Assembly: GCA_903829815.1 (NCBI GenBank)
Contig: CAIKRR010000005.1
Location: 1-64,000 of the forward strand
DNA length: 64,000 nt
Source of the DNA: an uncultured Pseudomonadota bacterium
Lineage (GTDB): Bacteria > Pseudomonadota > Gammaproteobacteria > Burkholderiales > SG8-39
Direction: 5' to 3'
The stretch's first letter is position 1. Every line of letters starts with the position of its first letter. Below are positions 7,829 through 16,785 of the stretch, one piece after another. Under the pieces are notes generated by a model that ran no database searches, was not told the DNA's origin, and saw nothing but the letters and a program-made list of their open reading frames with translations. A program made the translations under genes and the position numbers.

Positions 7829-9622
7829 ATGCGTACGCCGGTTCAGGTGTTGTTCGCCACGGTGCTGTGCTGCGTTCTTGCCTGGGGCAGCGCACGGGCG
7901 GCTGAGCCATCACTCGACACCGTCGAGGCCGAGGCTGCTCGACCCTGGGACATCGTGTTCGAGACCGGGGCGTTCGACCGCGCGCCGATCCAATCGCTCA
8001 TTGCGCCGTGGCGCGAGGAAATCGGCCCACGCGCCACTCGCACCCGCCTGGAGCGCCTGGCACGCCAGCTGAATGTGGCAGGTCTCGAGGTGCTGGCAGC
8101 CGAGGGCTGGTTTGCCGGCCGGATCGATGCCCTGGTCGAGCCGGACGCCGGTGAGGATCGCTGGCGGATCAAGGTTGTCATCGTGGCGGGTACGCCAGCG
8201 CGGGTGAGCGCCATCGATCTGCAGTTTGACGGCGTTATTGCAGGCGATGCCGAAGAGGACGTTGCGGCACGCGATGCGGCGCGCGCTGCCTTCAGCCTGG
8301 GCGAGGGCGCGAGGTTTCGATCCGCCGACTGGGAGGCGGCCAAGCAGTCGGTGCTGCGTCGTCTGCAGGCGCGGCGTTTCCCGGCAGCCCGCATCGTGAG
8401 CAGTCGGGGCGAGGTTGATCCGGATTCGGGCCAGGTGCAGCTCCAGGTGCGCTTTGACAGCGGCCCCGAGTATCGATTCGGCGCCTTGCGCCTTGCCGCG
8501 TCGGAGCGGGTCAATCCGGTGGTCGTCGAGCGCCTGAACCGCATTCGCAGTGGCGAGGTGTATTCGCAGGCGGCGCTGGCAAACCTGCAGACTCGGCTGC
8601 AGCAGTCGCAGTACTTTGCCTTCGTCAATGTCTCGGCCGATCCTGCTCAGGGTGATCCGCAGGCCTTGCCGGTCGATGTCGAACTCACCGCTGCTCGGCA
8701 CTACCTGCTCGAGACCGGGTTGGGTTACAGCACCGACAGCGGACCGCGCGCCTCGCTGCAGTACGAGGACCGTGCGATCTTTGGCAGCGATGTCCAGTGG
8801 CGTAACCTGTTCCGGCTCGACGCGCGTGAGCAGACCGCGTCTTCGGAATTGCGCGGCCCGGTCGACGAGACGGGTTGGCAGCTGGCCTTGCGGGCCGGTG
8901 TCGGTTTCCAGGACTACAGCGGTCTGGCCGTGCATGCGCAGACGGTGACGCTGGAACGATCGAAGTTCGAGGGCCGCATCGAGCGGGCTCTCAGCCTGCA
9001 GGCGGTGCGCAGCAACGAGTCTCCCAATGGCGCCGACGCCGCACTCAAGCGCGCGCTTGCACCCGGCTACGCCTGGCGCTATCGGGATTTTGACAATCCG
9101 CTCGATCCCCGTCGCGGCTTCGAGCTCAACGCGCGTCTCAGTGGTGGTACGCGCGCGGCTGGTTCCGATGCGAACTTCGTGCGCAGTTTTGGCCGCCTGG
9201 TGAGCATTCAGCCGGTTGGGGGCGACAACTCGCTCGTGCTGAGGGCCGAAGCCGGGGCGGTCAGTGCGCCCTCGCGGGACCATGTGCCCGCCGACTTTCT
9301 CTTTCGCATCGGCGGCGACCAGTCACTGCGCGGATATCGCTACCTGTCGATCGGCCCGCGCGAAGGCAACGCAGTGGTCGGGGGCCGCTATGAGGCCATC
9401 GTCGGCGCCGAATGGATCCACTGGGTTTCTCCAACGCTTGGTGTGGCTGCCTTTCATGAGCGGGGCGATGCCGTCGAACGGTCCGCCGATTTTCACTGGA
9501 ATGCAGCCTGGGGCATGGGTGTGCGATGGCGCTCGGGCATCGGGCCGATCAACGCCGACCTTGCCTGGGGCGAGTCGGTCAATGCCCTGCGCTTTCACCT
9601 ATCGCTTGGATTTCTCTTCTGA
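7829..9622 (+). CDS. tamA: TamA, outer-membrane autotransporter assembly factor
   Basis: A 597-residue Omp85-superfamily protein that works with TamB to insert proteins into, or move lipid to, the outer membrane. It has a signal peptide (cleavage after about residue 24, SARAAEP), a POTRA region at about residues 35-280 and a C-terminal beta-barrel from about 290 to the end. The Omp85 barrel motif RGY occurs in GDQSLRGYRYLS (about residue 500), and the last residue is Phe (LSLGFLF), the usual outer-membrane signature. Its TGA overlaps the ATG of the next gene (TGATG), which encodes the TamB partner and confirms the assignment. Confidence 0.93.
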   Translation: MRTPVQVLFATVLCCVLAWGSARAAEPSLDTVEAEAARPWDIVFETGAFDRAPIQSLIAPWREEIGPRATRTRLERLARQLNVAGLEVLAAEGWFAGRIDALVEPDAGEDRWRIKVVIVAGTPARVSAIDLQFDGVIAGDAEEDVAARDAARAAFSLGEGARFRSADWEAAKQSVLRRLQARRFPAARIVSSRGEVDPDSGQVQLQVRFDSGPEYRFGALRLAASERVNPVVVERLNRIRSGEVYSQAALANLQTRLQQSQYFAFVNVSADPAQGDPQALPVDVELTAARHYLLETGLGYSTDSGPRASLQYEDRAIFGSDVQWRNLFRLDAREQTASSELRGPVDETGWQLALRAGVGFQDYSGLAVHAQTVTLERSKFEGRIERALSLQAVRSNESPNGADAALKRALAPGYAWRYRDFDNPLDPRRGFELNARLSGGTRAAGSDANFVRSFGRLVSIQPVGGDNSLVLRAEAGAVSAPSRDHVPADFLFRIGGDQSLRGYRYLSIGPREGNAVVGGRYEAIVGAEWIHWVSPTLGVAAFHERGDAVERSADFHWNAAWGMGVRWRSGIGPINADLAWGESVNALRFHLSLGFLF

Positions 9623-12600
9623 TGGCCACCCAGACGCCGACCGACATCGAGTCGCAGGCCGACAAGCCTGAGGGCGACCTCCCGGCTACTGCCGGACCAG
9701 GGAACCCGGGTGGACCCCCAAGCCCGGGTGGACCGCCGAACCTGCCTGGGCCCGCGAGCCCCCGGCGCGAGCCTCGGGCAAGCGTTCTGCGACGCCTGGG
9801 CATCGCGGCCGCCGCGATGGTGCTGCTCCTTGTCACAGGTCTGGCCGCCGTGCCGTGGCTGCTTGCGCGTCCCGACACCCTCATCTGGATCGCTGATCAG
9901 GTCGCCGCGAAGACCGGCTCTGTCGTGCGTCTCGAGCGCTTGGCACCGGTGGCTGCACGAACACTCACCATCGGGCATGTTCATGCGGCCATTGAGGGAT
10001 GGCGGGTCGACATCGAGGATCTGCAGCTGCGCTGGGGCTCGCCCTGGCAGATGGCGTTCGAACGCCGCATCGACGTCGAGTCGATCGCAGCGCGCCGTCT
10101 GTCCGTGGTGTCCTCGAGCACTGATTCATCCGATCGGGCGCTACCGGCCACATTGGGCTTGCCGGTGCAGGTCGCCATCGAGCGCATCGCACTCGATGAA
10201 CTCGTGGTGGGCGAGGGCGATGCCGCGCTGCGGGTCACGTCGCTCGCCGGCGCTTGGTCGTTCGATGGTGCCCGGCATCGCGCTGCCATCGAGCGGTTGC
10301 ATGTCAGCGGTTTCGACGTTGCGGTGCAAGGCGAGGTTGCCTCGGCGCGCCCGTTTGCCTTGCACTTCGAGGCCCGTGCGGGCCGCGTTGCTGCGGCTGT
10401 ACCGTCGAACGCGGCCGCTGCCCCACCTGGGCTCCCCGATGAGGCGACGCTGACGATCTCCGGGAGCCTCGAGCACATGAGCGTGCAAGCGCAACTCGCC
10501 CTCGGGCCTGCCCGGCTGGACGGTCGCGCACGGGTGCACCCGTTTGCAATGCCCTTTGTCGAACAGGTTCAATTGCGTGCAAGCGGCATCGATCCGCATG
10601 CGCTGTGGCCCCAATTGCCGCAGGCGCGCATCGATCTTCTGGTGGAGGGCGACCTGAGGTCCGACCAGCGCTTTGCCGGTCACCTCAGCGCCCGCAATGC
10701 GATGCCAGGCCCGCTCGACCGGCAGCGCGTGCCGGTGGCGCGTCTCGACGCCGATATCGAGGCCGGGCGCGACGATGCCCGTGCCCAGGTGAGGACGCTC
10801 GATCTGGGCGCGGCCGGTGGCCTCACCGGGCGGCTGGTCTGGCGTGGCGGGAAGATCGAGTCGGATGTGCAGGCACGGGCCATCGATCTTTCGCGGCTCT
10901 GGAGCACCCTCTACGCGAGCCGGCTGGCCGGGCGCGTACAGGTGGCGACCGATGGTGTCGGGCTTGATGCCCGCGGCGAGTTGATCGATCGCGACCTGGG
11001 CATGCGCTTCGATCTGGCCAGTACTGCCGAGCGGCTTGACCTGCGTTCGTTTCGCTTCGAGGGGCGCGGCGCCCTGGCCCAGGGTAGCGCCAGCCTCGAG
11101 CTGCGCAATCTGCGTCGGTTCGATGTGGCGGCTCGTGTCGAGCGACTCGATCCCTCGCGCCTGGGGCGCTTTCCTGGGGCCAGCCTGACGGGCGACATCG
11201 TGGCGCAAGGGGCCCTGGGTGAGGCCCAAGGCGCGCGTGCGCATGCGCATGCGTCGCTGCACCTGCATGGCAGTCAGTTTCGCGGCCTGGCGCTGGCCGG
11301 TGAGTCGGTGATCGACTGGCAGGCGGGGCATCGCCTGTCGACCACGACAGACCTTGCTCTGGGCGACATGCGCCTGCAGGCCAAGGGCGCGCTGGGTGCG
11401 GCCGGTGATCGGCTCCAGGTGCGTGTCGAGAGTCCCTCCCTGGCGCCGATCGGCTTTGGTCTGGCCGGGGCAGTGAGTCTGGCGGGCACCCTGGGGGGCA
11501 CGCTGGCTGAACCCGACATCGATCTGACCTTGAGCGGGCAACGTCTTTCCTTGCCGGGCGAGATACGCCTTGCCAGCGTGCGGGCACGCGTTCATCTTCT
11601 GCACGATGATCTGGATCTGGACGCCGCGCTGCAAGGGCTGGAGGCTCGAGGGGTGCAGATCGAGGAGGCCCACGCGCGGGTCGATGGCAGTACGCGTGAT
11701 CATCGCGTTCGACTGGCGGGTCGTGCTCGTGGCATCGACCTTGCGCTCGCGCTGCGTGGCGCTATCGAAGGCGTACCGGCTGCGGGCTGGACGGCAGCGC
11801 TACGCGCTGCCGCTGAACCGGCAGCGTTGCGCTGGCGTGGGACCTTGCTCGAACTGACCGAGCGAGCCCGCTCGGGGCTTGCCTTGCTCGAGCCTGCTGC
11901 ACTCGAGCTTGCCCCCGGCCTGCTGCACCTGGGGCGCTCGCGGCTCGATGCTGCGGGTGGGCAGGTCCTGATCGATGGCCTGGACTTCGAGCAGGGTGCG
12001 GTACGCTCGAACGGTCGTTTCAGCGGCCTGGAGGCGCGTCGTCTGCTTGCTGCGGCCGGATTGACGGCTGAGCGCAGCAGCGACCACGTACCCGAGGGCC
12101 GATTCGTGGCGGAGGGCGATTTACGGCTGGCCGGTCACTGGCAGTGGCGTGCCGATGCTGCTGTCGGTACCGACGCCGCCCGTGCCGCTGCTGGCGTGGT
12201 CGAACTGCACCGCGAATCGGGTGACCTGCAATTGCAACAGGTCGCGCTGGGGTTGGAGCGCATGCGTGTGCGTCTGGAGGTCCAGGCCGGTGAGTTGAGC
12301 GCTACGGTCGACTTGCGTTCCCGCCTTGGACGTGTCGATGCCCAGGCCGCCGTGCCCATCGAGGCGACGGGGGGGCGCATGGCCTTGCGCACCGATGCCG
12401 CGCTGAAGGGGCAGGTGCGCTTTGCGCTTGACGGAACGACGCTCGCCAGACTCGTGCCTGCCGAGGGGCTGAGACTGCAGGGCCAGGCCGAGGGCGAGGT
12501 CGATCTGCAGGGTTCGATCGCCAGCCCGGCCCTGTCTGGCCAGGTCCGCGGGCGTGACCTGCTCATCCAGGTGCCCTCCGAAGGCGTCAGTCTGCGTCGA

Positions 12601-13797
12601 GGGCGATTCGATCTTCAATTCGACGAGCGTGAGGCGCGTCTGGTCGGCGCCCGTTTCGAGGGCGACAGTGGGCATCTCGAAGCCTCTGGCCGGATGACCT
12701 GGGCCGACGGACGTCTGGTCGGAAGCCTTGGTGCCGATGCAGTCGGGCTCAGTCTGCTCAACGGCTCCGAATTGCGTCTGGTCGCCACCGCTCGACTGGA
12801 TCTCGAGGTGCGCGACAGCACGGTGAGCGTGAAGGCGCGCGTGCATGCTGATGAGGGTGACCTGACACTGCGTGCTGCTCGCAACAGCGTGTCCTCCGAT
12901 GTCGTCGTGCGTGGCAAGAGCGGCTCACCCGGTCCTGGAGCGGCTGGGGGAAAGAGCCGTCTGCCGATCTTGAGTCTGGATCTGGACTTTGGCGATCACT
13001 TCCAGGTGCGCGGCTTCGGCGCGAAGGCGCGGCTTACCGGCACCGCGCAACTGGCCCAGGCCGAAGCCGGCGCGCTGCGTCTGCTGGGGCGAGTGGGCAT
13101 CACCGAGGGAACCGTGAATGCCTATGGTCAGTTGCTGCGCATCGATCAGGGAACGGTGACCTTCAATGGACCGATTGACAATCCGGCACTCGACATCACG
13201 GCCCTGCGTCCCAATATCCCGATCAAGGCCGGCGTCCAGGTGACCGGGTTTGCGATGGCACCGCGCCTGCGCCTTTTCTCCGACCCCCCGTTACCCGAGA
13301 GCCAGGTGCTGGCCTGGGTGGCGATGGGTAGAAGCGCCGAGGGTCTCGCGGTAGCCGACTGGCAGTTCATGGCCGAGATGGCAGCAGCGAGCGTTGCCGG
13401 TACCTCCGAGGAGGGGCCGCTGTCCACACGCATCGCGCGTGCTGCGGGTCTGGACGAGATCGGGGTGCGCAGTTCTGCCGGATCAAGCCTGGTACCGGGT
13501 GCAGGATCGAGCGCGCCTGCCAGCAACGCTGATACCGTCGTGGCCGTTGGAAAGCGCCTGTCGGACAAACTTACCTTGACAGTGGAGCGCTCCTTGACCG
13601 GGGTCGGCACGGTAGTGCGCGCTCGCTATCAGCTGGCGCCGCGCTGGCTGGTGCAGGCTGAAACCGGCGTTCGCCAGACCGTCGACCTGTTCTTCTCGAT
13701 CGCATTCAACCGCTGGTTCGATAGCGCCTCGGTGGCGCCGGTGTCGGCGCCCGCGTCGCGGCGCCCACCGGGCCCCCCCCCGCCCAACGGTGGCTGA
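9622..13797 (+). CDS. tamB: TamB, translocation and assembly module inner-membrane component
   Basis: A 1391-residue TamB (DUF490) protein, anchored in the inner membrane and spanning the periplasm as a long beta-taco. After an unusual Gly/Pro-rich cytoplasmic N-terminus (about residues 22-52) a single membrane helix follows (about 60-82, AAAAMVLLLVTGLAAVPWLL). The middle is a long beta-repeat region and the conserved C-terminal domain contains LRIDQGTVTFNGPIDNPALD and LFSDPPLPESQVLAWVAMGR. The ATG overlaps the tamA stop. Length fits the family (about 1200-1400). The Gly/Pro-rich tail is the only odd feature. Confidence 0.93.
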   Translation: MATQTPTDIESQADKPEGDLPATAGPGNPGGPPSPGGPPNLPGPASPRREPRASVLRRLGIAAAAMVLLLVTGLAAVPWLLARPDTLIWIADQVAAKTGSVVRLERLAPVAARTLTIGHVHAAIEGWRVDIEDLQLRWGSPWQMAFERRIDVESIAARRLSVVSSSTDSSDRALPATLGLPVQVAIERIALDELVVGEGDAALRVTSLAGAWSFDGARHRAAIERLHVSGFDVAVQGEVASARPFALHFEARAGRVAAAVPSNAAAAPPGLPDEATLTISGSLEHMSVQAQLALGPARLDGRARVHPFAMPFVEQVQLRASGIDPHALWPQLPQARIDLLVEGDLRSDQRFAGHLSARNAMPGPLDRQRVPVARLDADIEAGRDDARAQVRTLDLGAAGGLTGRLVWRGGKIESDVQARAIDLSRLWSTLYASRLAGRVQVATDGVGLDARGELIDRDLGMRFDLASTAERLDLRSFRFEGRGALAQGSASLELRNLRRFDVAARVERLDPSRLGRFPGASLTGDIVAQGALGEAQGARAHAHASLHLHGSQFRGLALAGESVIDWQAGHRLSTTTDLALGDMRLQAKGALGAAGDRLQVRVESPSLAPIGFGLAGAVSLAGTLGGTLAEPDIDLTLSGQRLSLPGEIRLASVRARVHLLHDDLDLDAALQGLEARGVQIEEAHARVDGSTRDHRVRLAGRARGIDLALALRGAIEGVPAAGWTAALRAAAEPAALRWRGTLLELTERARSGLALLEPAALELAPGLLHLGRSRLDAAGGQVLIDGLDFEQGAVRSNGRFSGLEARRLLAAAGLTAERSSDHVPEGRFVAEGDLRLAGHWQWRADAAVGTDAARAAAGVVELHRESGDLQLQQVALGLERMRVRLEVQAGELSATVDLRSRLGRVDAQAAVPIEATGGRMALRTDAALKGQVRFALDGTTLARLVPAEGLRLQGQAEGEVDLQGSIASPALSGQVRGRDLLIQVPSEGVSLRRGRFDLQFDEREARLVGARFEGDSGHLEASGRMTWADGRLVGSLGADAVGLSLLNGSELRLVATARLDLEVRDSTVSVKARVHADEGDLTLRAARNSVSSDVVVRGKSGSPGPGAAGGKSRLPILSLDLDFGDHFQVRGFGAKARLTGTAQLAQAEAGALRLLGRVGITEGTVNAYGQLLRIDQGTVTFNGPIDNPALDITALRPNIPIKAGVQVTGFAMAPRLRLFSDPPLPESQVLAWVAMGRSAEGLAVADWQFMAEMAAASVAGTSEEGPLSTRIARAAGLDEIGVRSSAGSSLVPGAGSSAPASNADTVVAVGKRLSDKLTLTVERSLTGVGTVVRARYQLAPRWLVQAETGVRQTVDLFFSIAFNRWFDSASVAPVSAPASRRPPGPPPPNGG

Positions 13798-13840
13798 AGG
13801 CCGGATCTGGCCCGGCAGGGGTGTAATCCACCTGGCCCCC

Positions 13841-13869
13841 TTCCCCTGCAGGCCAAGGTGGCCTAATAT
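13841..13869 (+). promoter_or_regulatory. possible promoter for the small gene at 13935
   Basis: TAATAT at 13864-13869 is a good -10 candidate in an otherwise GC-rich stretch; TTCCCC at 13841-13846 lies 17 bases upstream but is a weak -35. Transcription would start near 13876, giving a leader of about 60 bases. This is inference from sequence pattern only. Confidence 0.3.
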
Positions 13870-13934
13870 TGCACTGCGAGAAGTTATGCGCCGGCCGGGC
13901 ATGAGGCCCGTCTGACCAAAGGCGAGAAGACATC

Positions 13935-14192
13935 ATGCAAAAGCAAGATTCGACCATTCCGCGGCGAGCACCTGCGCTGCTGCGCGAACCGACCGGTACT
14001 GTGCCGCGCGGGTCACGTGTCGGTCCGGCTGCCTCGGCAATTGCCAGTTTTCTGGTGCCTGCCCTTATCGGCGAACTGCGGCCGCCACAGATTCGAGCGA
14101 CCCAGGTCGATGGGGCGGGCATCACCCGCCACAAGACCGAGGACGACAGCACCGATCCGCTCGTGGTGCCGTCCGAGTGGGGTGTGTACTAG
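13935..14192 (+). CDS. small hypothetical protein, 85 residues
   Basis: An 85-residue basic-to-acidic small protein that I do not recognise. The first 25 residues are rich in Arg and Pro, the middle (about 31-47) is moderately hydrophobic (AASAIASFLVPALIG), and the end is acidic with PLVVPSEWGVY at the C-terminus. Support for it being a real gene is circumstantial: an AAAGGCGAG ribosome site upstream of the ATG, a -10-like TAATAT upstream, and a stable stem-loop two bases after its TAG. It fills most of the gap between tamB and panD. No function is proposed. Confidence 0.45.
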   Translation: MQKQDSTIPRRAPALLREPTGTVPRGSRVGPAASAIASFLVPALIGELRPPQIRATQVDGAGITRHKTEDDSTDPLVVPSEWGVY

Positions 14193-14194
14193 CG

Positions 14195-14219
14195 GCCGAC
14201 CGGTCGCGAGGCGGTCGGC
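14195..14219 (+). terminator. stem-loop after the 85-residue gene
   Basis: GCCGACCG (14195-14202) pairs perfectly with CGGTCGGC (14212-14219) around a nine-base loop, starting two bases after the TAG at 14190-14192. The following bases (TTGATCGTT) are only moderately T-rich, so it is a possible intrinsic terminator or a 3'-end stabilising hairpin. It also lies downstream of panD on the other strand. Confidence 0.45.
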
Positions 14220-14269
14220 TTGATCGTTGCAGTTGATCCTGGCACGCCGCCTGGGCATCGTGGCGCCGG

Positions 14270-14650
14270 TCAAGCGCGCTGGACAGCGATTTTGTGATGT
14301 TCGCCGACAATCCGGTTGGCCGAATCGACATAGACCAGTGACGGTACGAACGTTGCCAGTTCTGCCTCGTCGAACACGGCATACGAGGCGATGATCAGCA
14401 GGTCACCCACCTGTGCCTTGCGTGCTGCCGCGCCATTGAGCGAAATGATGCCCGAGCCCCGCTCGGCGCGAATCGCATAGGTGGTGAATCGCTCGCCATT
14501 GCTGATGTTGTAGATGTCGATCTGCTGGTATTCACGGATATCGGCCGCGTCGAGCAGGTTGTCGTCGATCGCGCACGAGCCCTCGTAATTGAGTTCGGCA
14601 TGGGTCGCACTGACCCGGTGGATCTTCGACTTGAGCATCAAACGTTGCAT
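14270..14650 (-). CDS. panD: aspartate 1-decarboxylase (proenzyme)
   Basis: A 126-residue pyruvoyl-dependent enzyme that makes beta-alanine from aspartate for pantothenate synthesis. The self-cleavage site Gly-Ser is visible in [10 protein letters not shown] (about residues 20-29); cleavage before Ser generates the pyruvoyl group. The start is decided by the ribosome site: AAGGAGG (14663-14657) directly abuts an ATG at 14656 but is six bases from the ATG at 14650, which begins the canonical [12 protein letters not shown]. It is the last gene of a minus-strand run with panC 36 bases upstream. panB is not in the window. Confidence 0.95.
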   Translation of the reverse strand: MQRLMLKSKIHRVSATHAELNYEGSCAIDDNLLDAADIREYQQIDIYNISNGERFTTYAIRAERGSGIISLNGAAARKAQVGDLLIIASYAVFDEAELATFVPSLVYVDSANRIVGEHHKIAVQRA

Positions 14651-14686
14651 CTGCATCCTCCTTGCATCGACTCGGCTTGGCTACCG

Positions 14687-15532
14687 TCAGAGGGACAGTT
14701 CGAGGTTGTCGATCAACCGGGTACCGCCAAGCCGCGCCGCCCCCAGTACGACCACTTCAGAATCTTGGGCGGATGGCGATTGTAGATCGCTTTGCTTTCG
14801 CACTGCAACATAGTCGGGCACCCAACCGGCGTTGCGCAAGGCCTCGCAGGCATGTTGCTCGATGTCTGCAAGATCGGCCCGACCGGCGCGCAGTTCTGCG
14901 CCCGCGGCAGCGCCTGTTTTGGTCAGTGTCTGGCGCAGGAATGGTGCCTGCGCCCGTTCTGTGTCCGACAGGTAGCCGTTGCGTGAAGACAGGGCCAGTC
15001 CGTCGGCTGCGCGCACGGTTTCGCCAGCGATGATGTCAATCGGTAGCGCCAGCTGACGAACCATCTGCCGGATGACCATCAACTGCTGGTAATCCTTTTT
15101 CCCGAAAACGGCGACGTCGGGTGCAACGATGTTGAACAGCTTGTTCACCACGGTTGCCACGCCCGTGAAGAAGCCCGGTCTGAACTGGCCCTCGAGGTCA
15201 TCGGCCAGCGCTGGCGGCGGCAGGGTCCTGAAAACCTGTGGCTCCGGGTAGAGTTCGGCGTCGGTGGGCGCAAACAGCGTCTGCACTCCGGCCGCTTCGA
15301 GGGCTGCACAATCGGCCTCGAAGGTGCGTGGGTAGCTCTCGAAGTCTTCGCCGGGCAGGAACTGCAGGCGATTGACGAACAGGGTGACAACCACCTCACC
15401 CGCGTGTTGCTGGGCGATGCGCACGAGGTCGAGGTGGCCCGGGTGAAGGTTGCCCATGGTGGGTACGCAGGCGGTGCGTGCCCGTCCTCGACGCATCCCC
15501 TGCATGGCGCTCACGGTCTTGATGATCTGCAT
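14687..15532 (-). CDS. panC: pantothenate synthetase
   Basis: A 281-residue ATP-dependent ligase that joins pantoate and beta-alanine. The HIGH-type nucleotide motif appears as VPTMGNLHPGHLDLV (about residues 24-38), and the second signature as GLALSSRNGYLS (about 180). KLFNIVAPDVAVFGKKDYQQ is the typical central region. The ATG at 15532 gives the standard MQIIKTV N-terminus; the frame is open upstream into the previous gene. It is 16 bases downstream of the deoxynucleoside kinase and 36 bases upstream of panD. The Pro in HPGH (usually HEGH) is a mild variation. Confidence 0.94.
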   Translation of the reverse strand: MQIIKTVSAMQGMRRGRARTACVPTMGNLHPGHLDLVRIAQQHAGEVVVTLFVNRLQFLPGEDFESYPRTFEADCAALEAAGVQTLFAPTDAELYPEPQVFRTLPPPALADDLEGQFRPGFFTGVATVVNKLFNIVAPDVAVFGKKDYQQLMVIRQMVRQLALPIDIIAGETVRAADGLALSSRNGYLSDTERAQAPFLRQTLTKTGAAAGAELRAGRADLADIEQHACEALRNAGWVPDYVAVRKQSDLQSPSAQDSEVVVLGAARLGGTRLIDNLELSL

Positions 15533-15548
15533 GGCAGTCAATCCTTGT

Positions 15549-16214
15549 TCACGGATGGTCTTCATCCAGGACTTCACGACGATCGCGCATGGACGCAAGG
15601 CGCTCGACCAGACGGTCGAAATCCACCTGCTCATCGACGAGGTTCGCTCGCGCTGCATCGACGATGAAGACCGGTGCCTCATCGTAGCGCTGGAAGAAGC
15701 GATCGTAGGCGGCCGCCAGCGCCTGCAAGTACCGTGCGCCGTCATCGTCGGTGATCAGCGTGTTCTCGAATGATCGGCCGCGCCGCGCGATGCGCGCCTG
15801 CAGCACGGCCAACGGTGCTCGCAGGAAGATCACCAGATCGGGTCGTGGTGCCTGGGGCTTGAGCGTGGCGAAGATCCGCTCATAGAGCGCGAACTCGTCA
15901 TCGGCGAGCGTGAGTTGCGCAAACAGCGGATCCTTGTCAAACAGGAAGTCCGATACGGTCCCGGCCCGGAACAGATCGGGTTGGGCCAGCGCCCTGAACT
16001 GATCGATGCGCTGGAACAGAAAGCACAGTTGCGTGGCCAGGGCGTGGCGGGCGCCATCGGCATAGAAGCGCGCGAGGAAGGGGTTGTCTTCCGGCCGCTC
16101 GAGCAAAAGCTCGGCGCCCAAGCGGTGGGCAAGCCTGCGCGCCAGGCTGGTCTTGCCGACACCGATGACCCCTTCGACGGCAATCAGCCCGCGGGCTCTG
16201 GCAACGGACACCAT
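15549..16214 (-). CDS. deoxynucleoside kinase (dGK/dAK-like)
   Basis: A 221-residue deoxynucleoside kinase-family protein that would phosphorylate purine deoxynucleosides for salvage. The P-loop is EGVIGVGKTSLARRLA (about residues 14-29), followed by LLERPEDNPFL and SDFLFDKDPLFAQ, the family's substrate-site region, and the lid Arg stretch LQARIARRGRSFE. The ATG directly follows the folK stop (TGAATG). The pairing of this kinase with folK and pan genes is common in betaproteobacteria. Nucleoside preference cannot be judged. Confidence 0.88.
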   Translation of the reverse strand: MVSVARARGLIAVEGVIGVGKTSLARRLAHRLGAELLLERPEDNPFLARFYADGARHALATQLCFLFQRIDQFRALAQPDLFRAGTVSDFLFDKDPLFAQLTLADDEFALYERIFATLKPQAPRPDLVIFLRAPLAVLQARIARRGRSFENTLITDDDGARYLQALAAAYDRFFQRYDEAPVFIVDAARANLVDEQVDFDRLVERLASMRDRREVLDEDHP

Positions 16215-16727
16215 TCAGGTGTCCAGACGCCGAATGCGTTGCCCGGCAACGCGCTCGAGCGCCTGCGCGATCGGACCAACGCCGGGCAGGCTGAGTTCGG
16301 GGGCAATCTCGTGCAAGGGCAGCAGCACGAAGGCACGCTCGTGCAGTCGGGGGTGTGGCAGCGTGAGTTCCGCACTGTCTGCACGCGTCTCGCCGTGCAG
16401 CAGAAGGTCCAGGTCGAGCGTGCGAGGGGCATTGCGAAAGGAGCGAACGCGGCCTTGTGCGGTCTCGATCGATTGCAGGGCGTGCAGCAGTTCGAGTGGT
16501 CCAAGACCGGTATCGAGCGCGATCACCGCATTGATGAAGTCGGGTTGATCGGCATAACCCACGGGTGCACTGCCGTAGTGGCTCGAGCACGCCACAAGCC
16601 GGCTCTGCGGCAGGCCTGCCAGGCGCTCTGCGGCTTGCATGAGGGTGGCACGCGCAGCGCCCAGATTGGCGCCCAGGCCGATGTAGGCGCGTGCGAGCAT
16701 GGATCGGTCGGGGTGCGATGCGTTCAT
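16215..16727 (-). CDS. folK: HPPK, 6-hydroxymethyl-dihydropterin pyrophosphokinase
   Basis: A 170-residue folate-pathway enzyme that transfers pyrophosphate from ATP to hydroxymethyl-dihydropterin. Motifs include AYIGLGANLG (residues about 13-22), DQPDFINAVIALDT, and the signature NAPRTLDLDLLLHG (about 100-113). The start at 16727 (MNASHPDRS) leaves a short nonconserved leader; a start at 16700 (MLARAYIGLG) is equally compatible. The gene lies 58 bases after pcnB and abuts the kinase gene downstream. Confidence 0.93.
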   Translation of the reverse strand: MNASHPDRSMLARAYIGLGANLGAARATLMQAAERLAGLPQSRLVACSSHYGSAPVGYADQPDFINAVIALDTGLGPLELLHALQSIETAQGRVRSFRNAPRTLDLDLLLHGETRADSAELTLPHPRLHERAFVLLPLHEIAPELSLPGVGPIAQALERVAGQRIRRLDT

Positions 16728-16785
16728 CCCGGGAGTGATCTGTTTGCTCGACACTGCCAGGCTGGCGGATAGGCCGTGCTCGGAG

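Noticed and set aside
7910..9283. 457-codon minus-strand open frame opposite tamA
   Set aside because: Antisense to tamA; composition is typical of a shadow frame.
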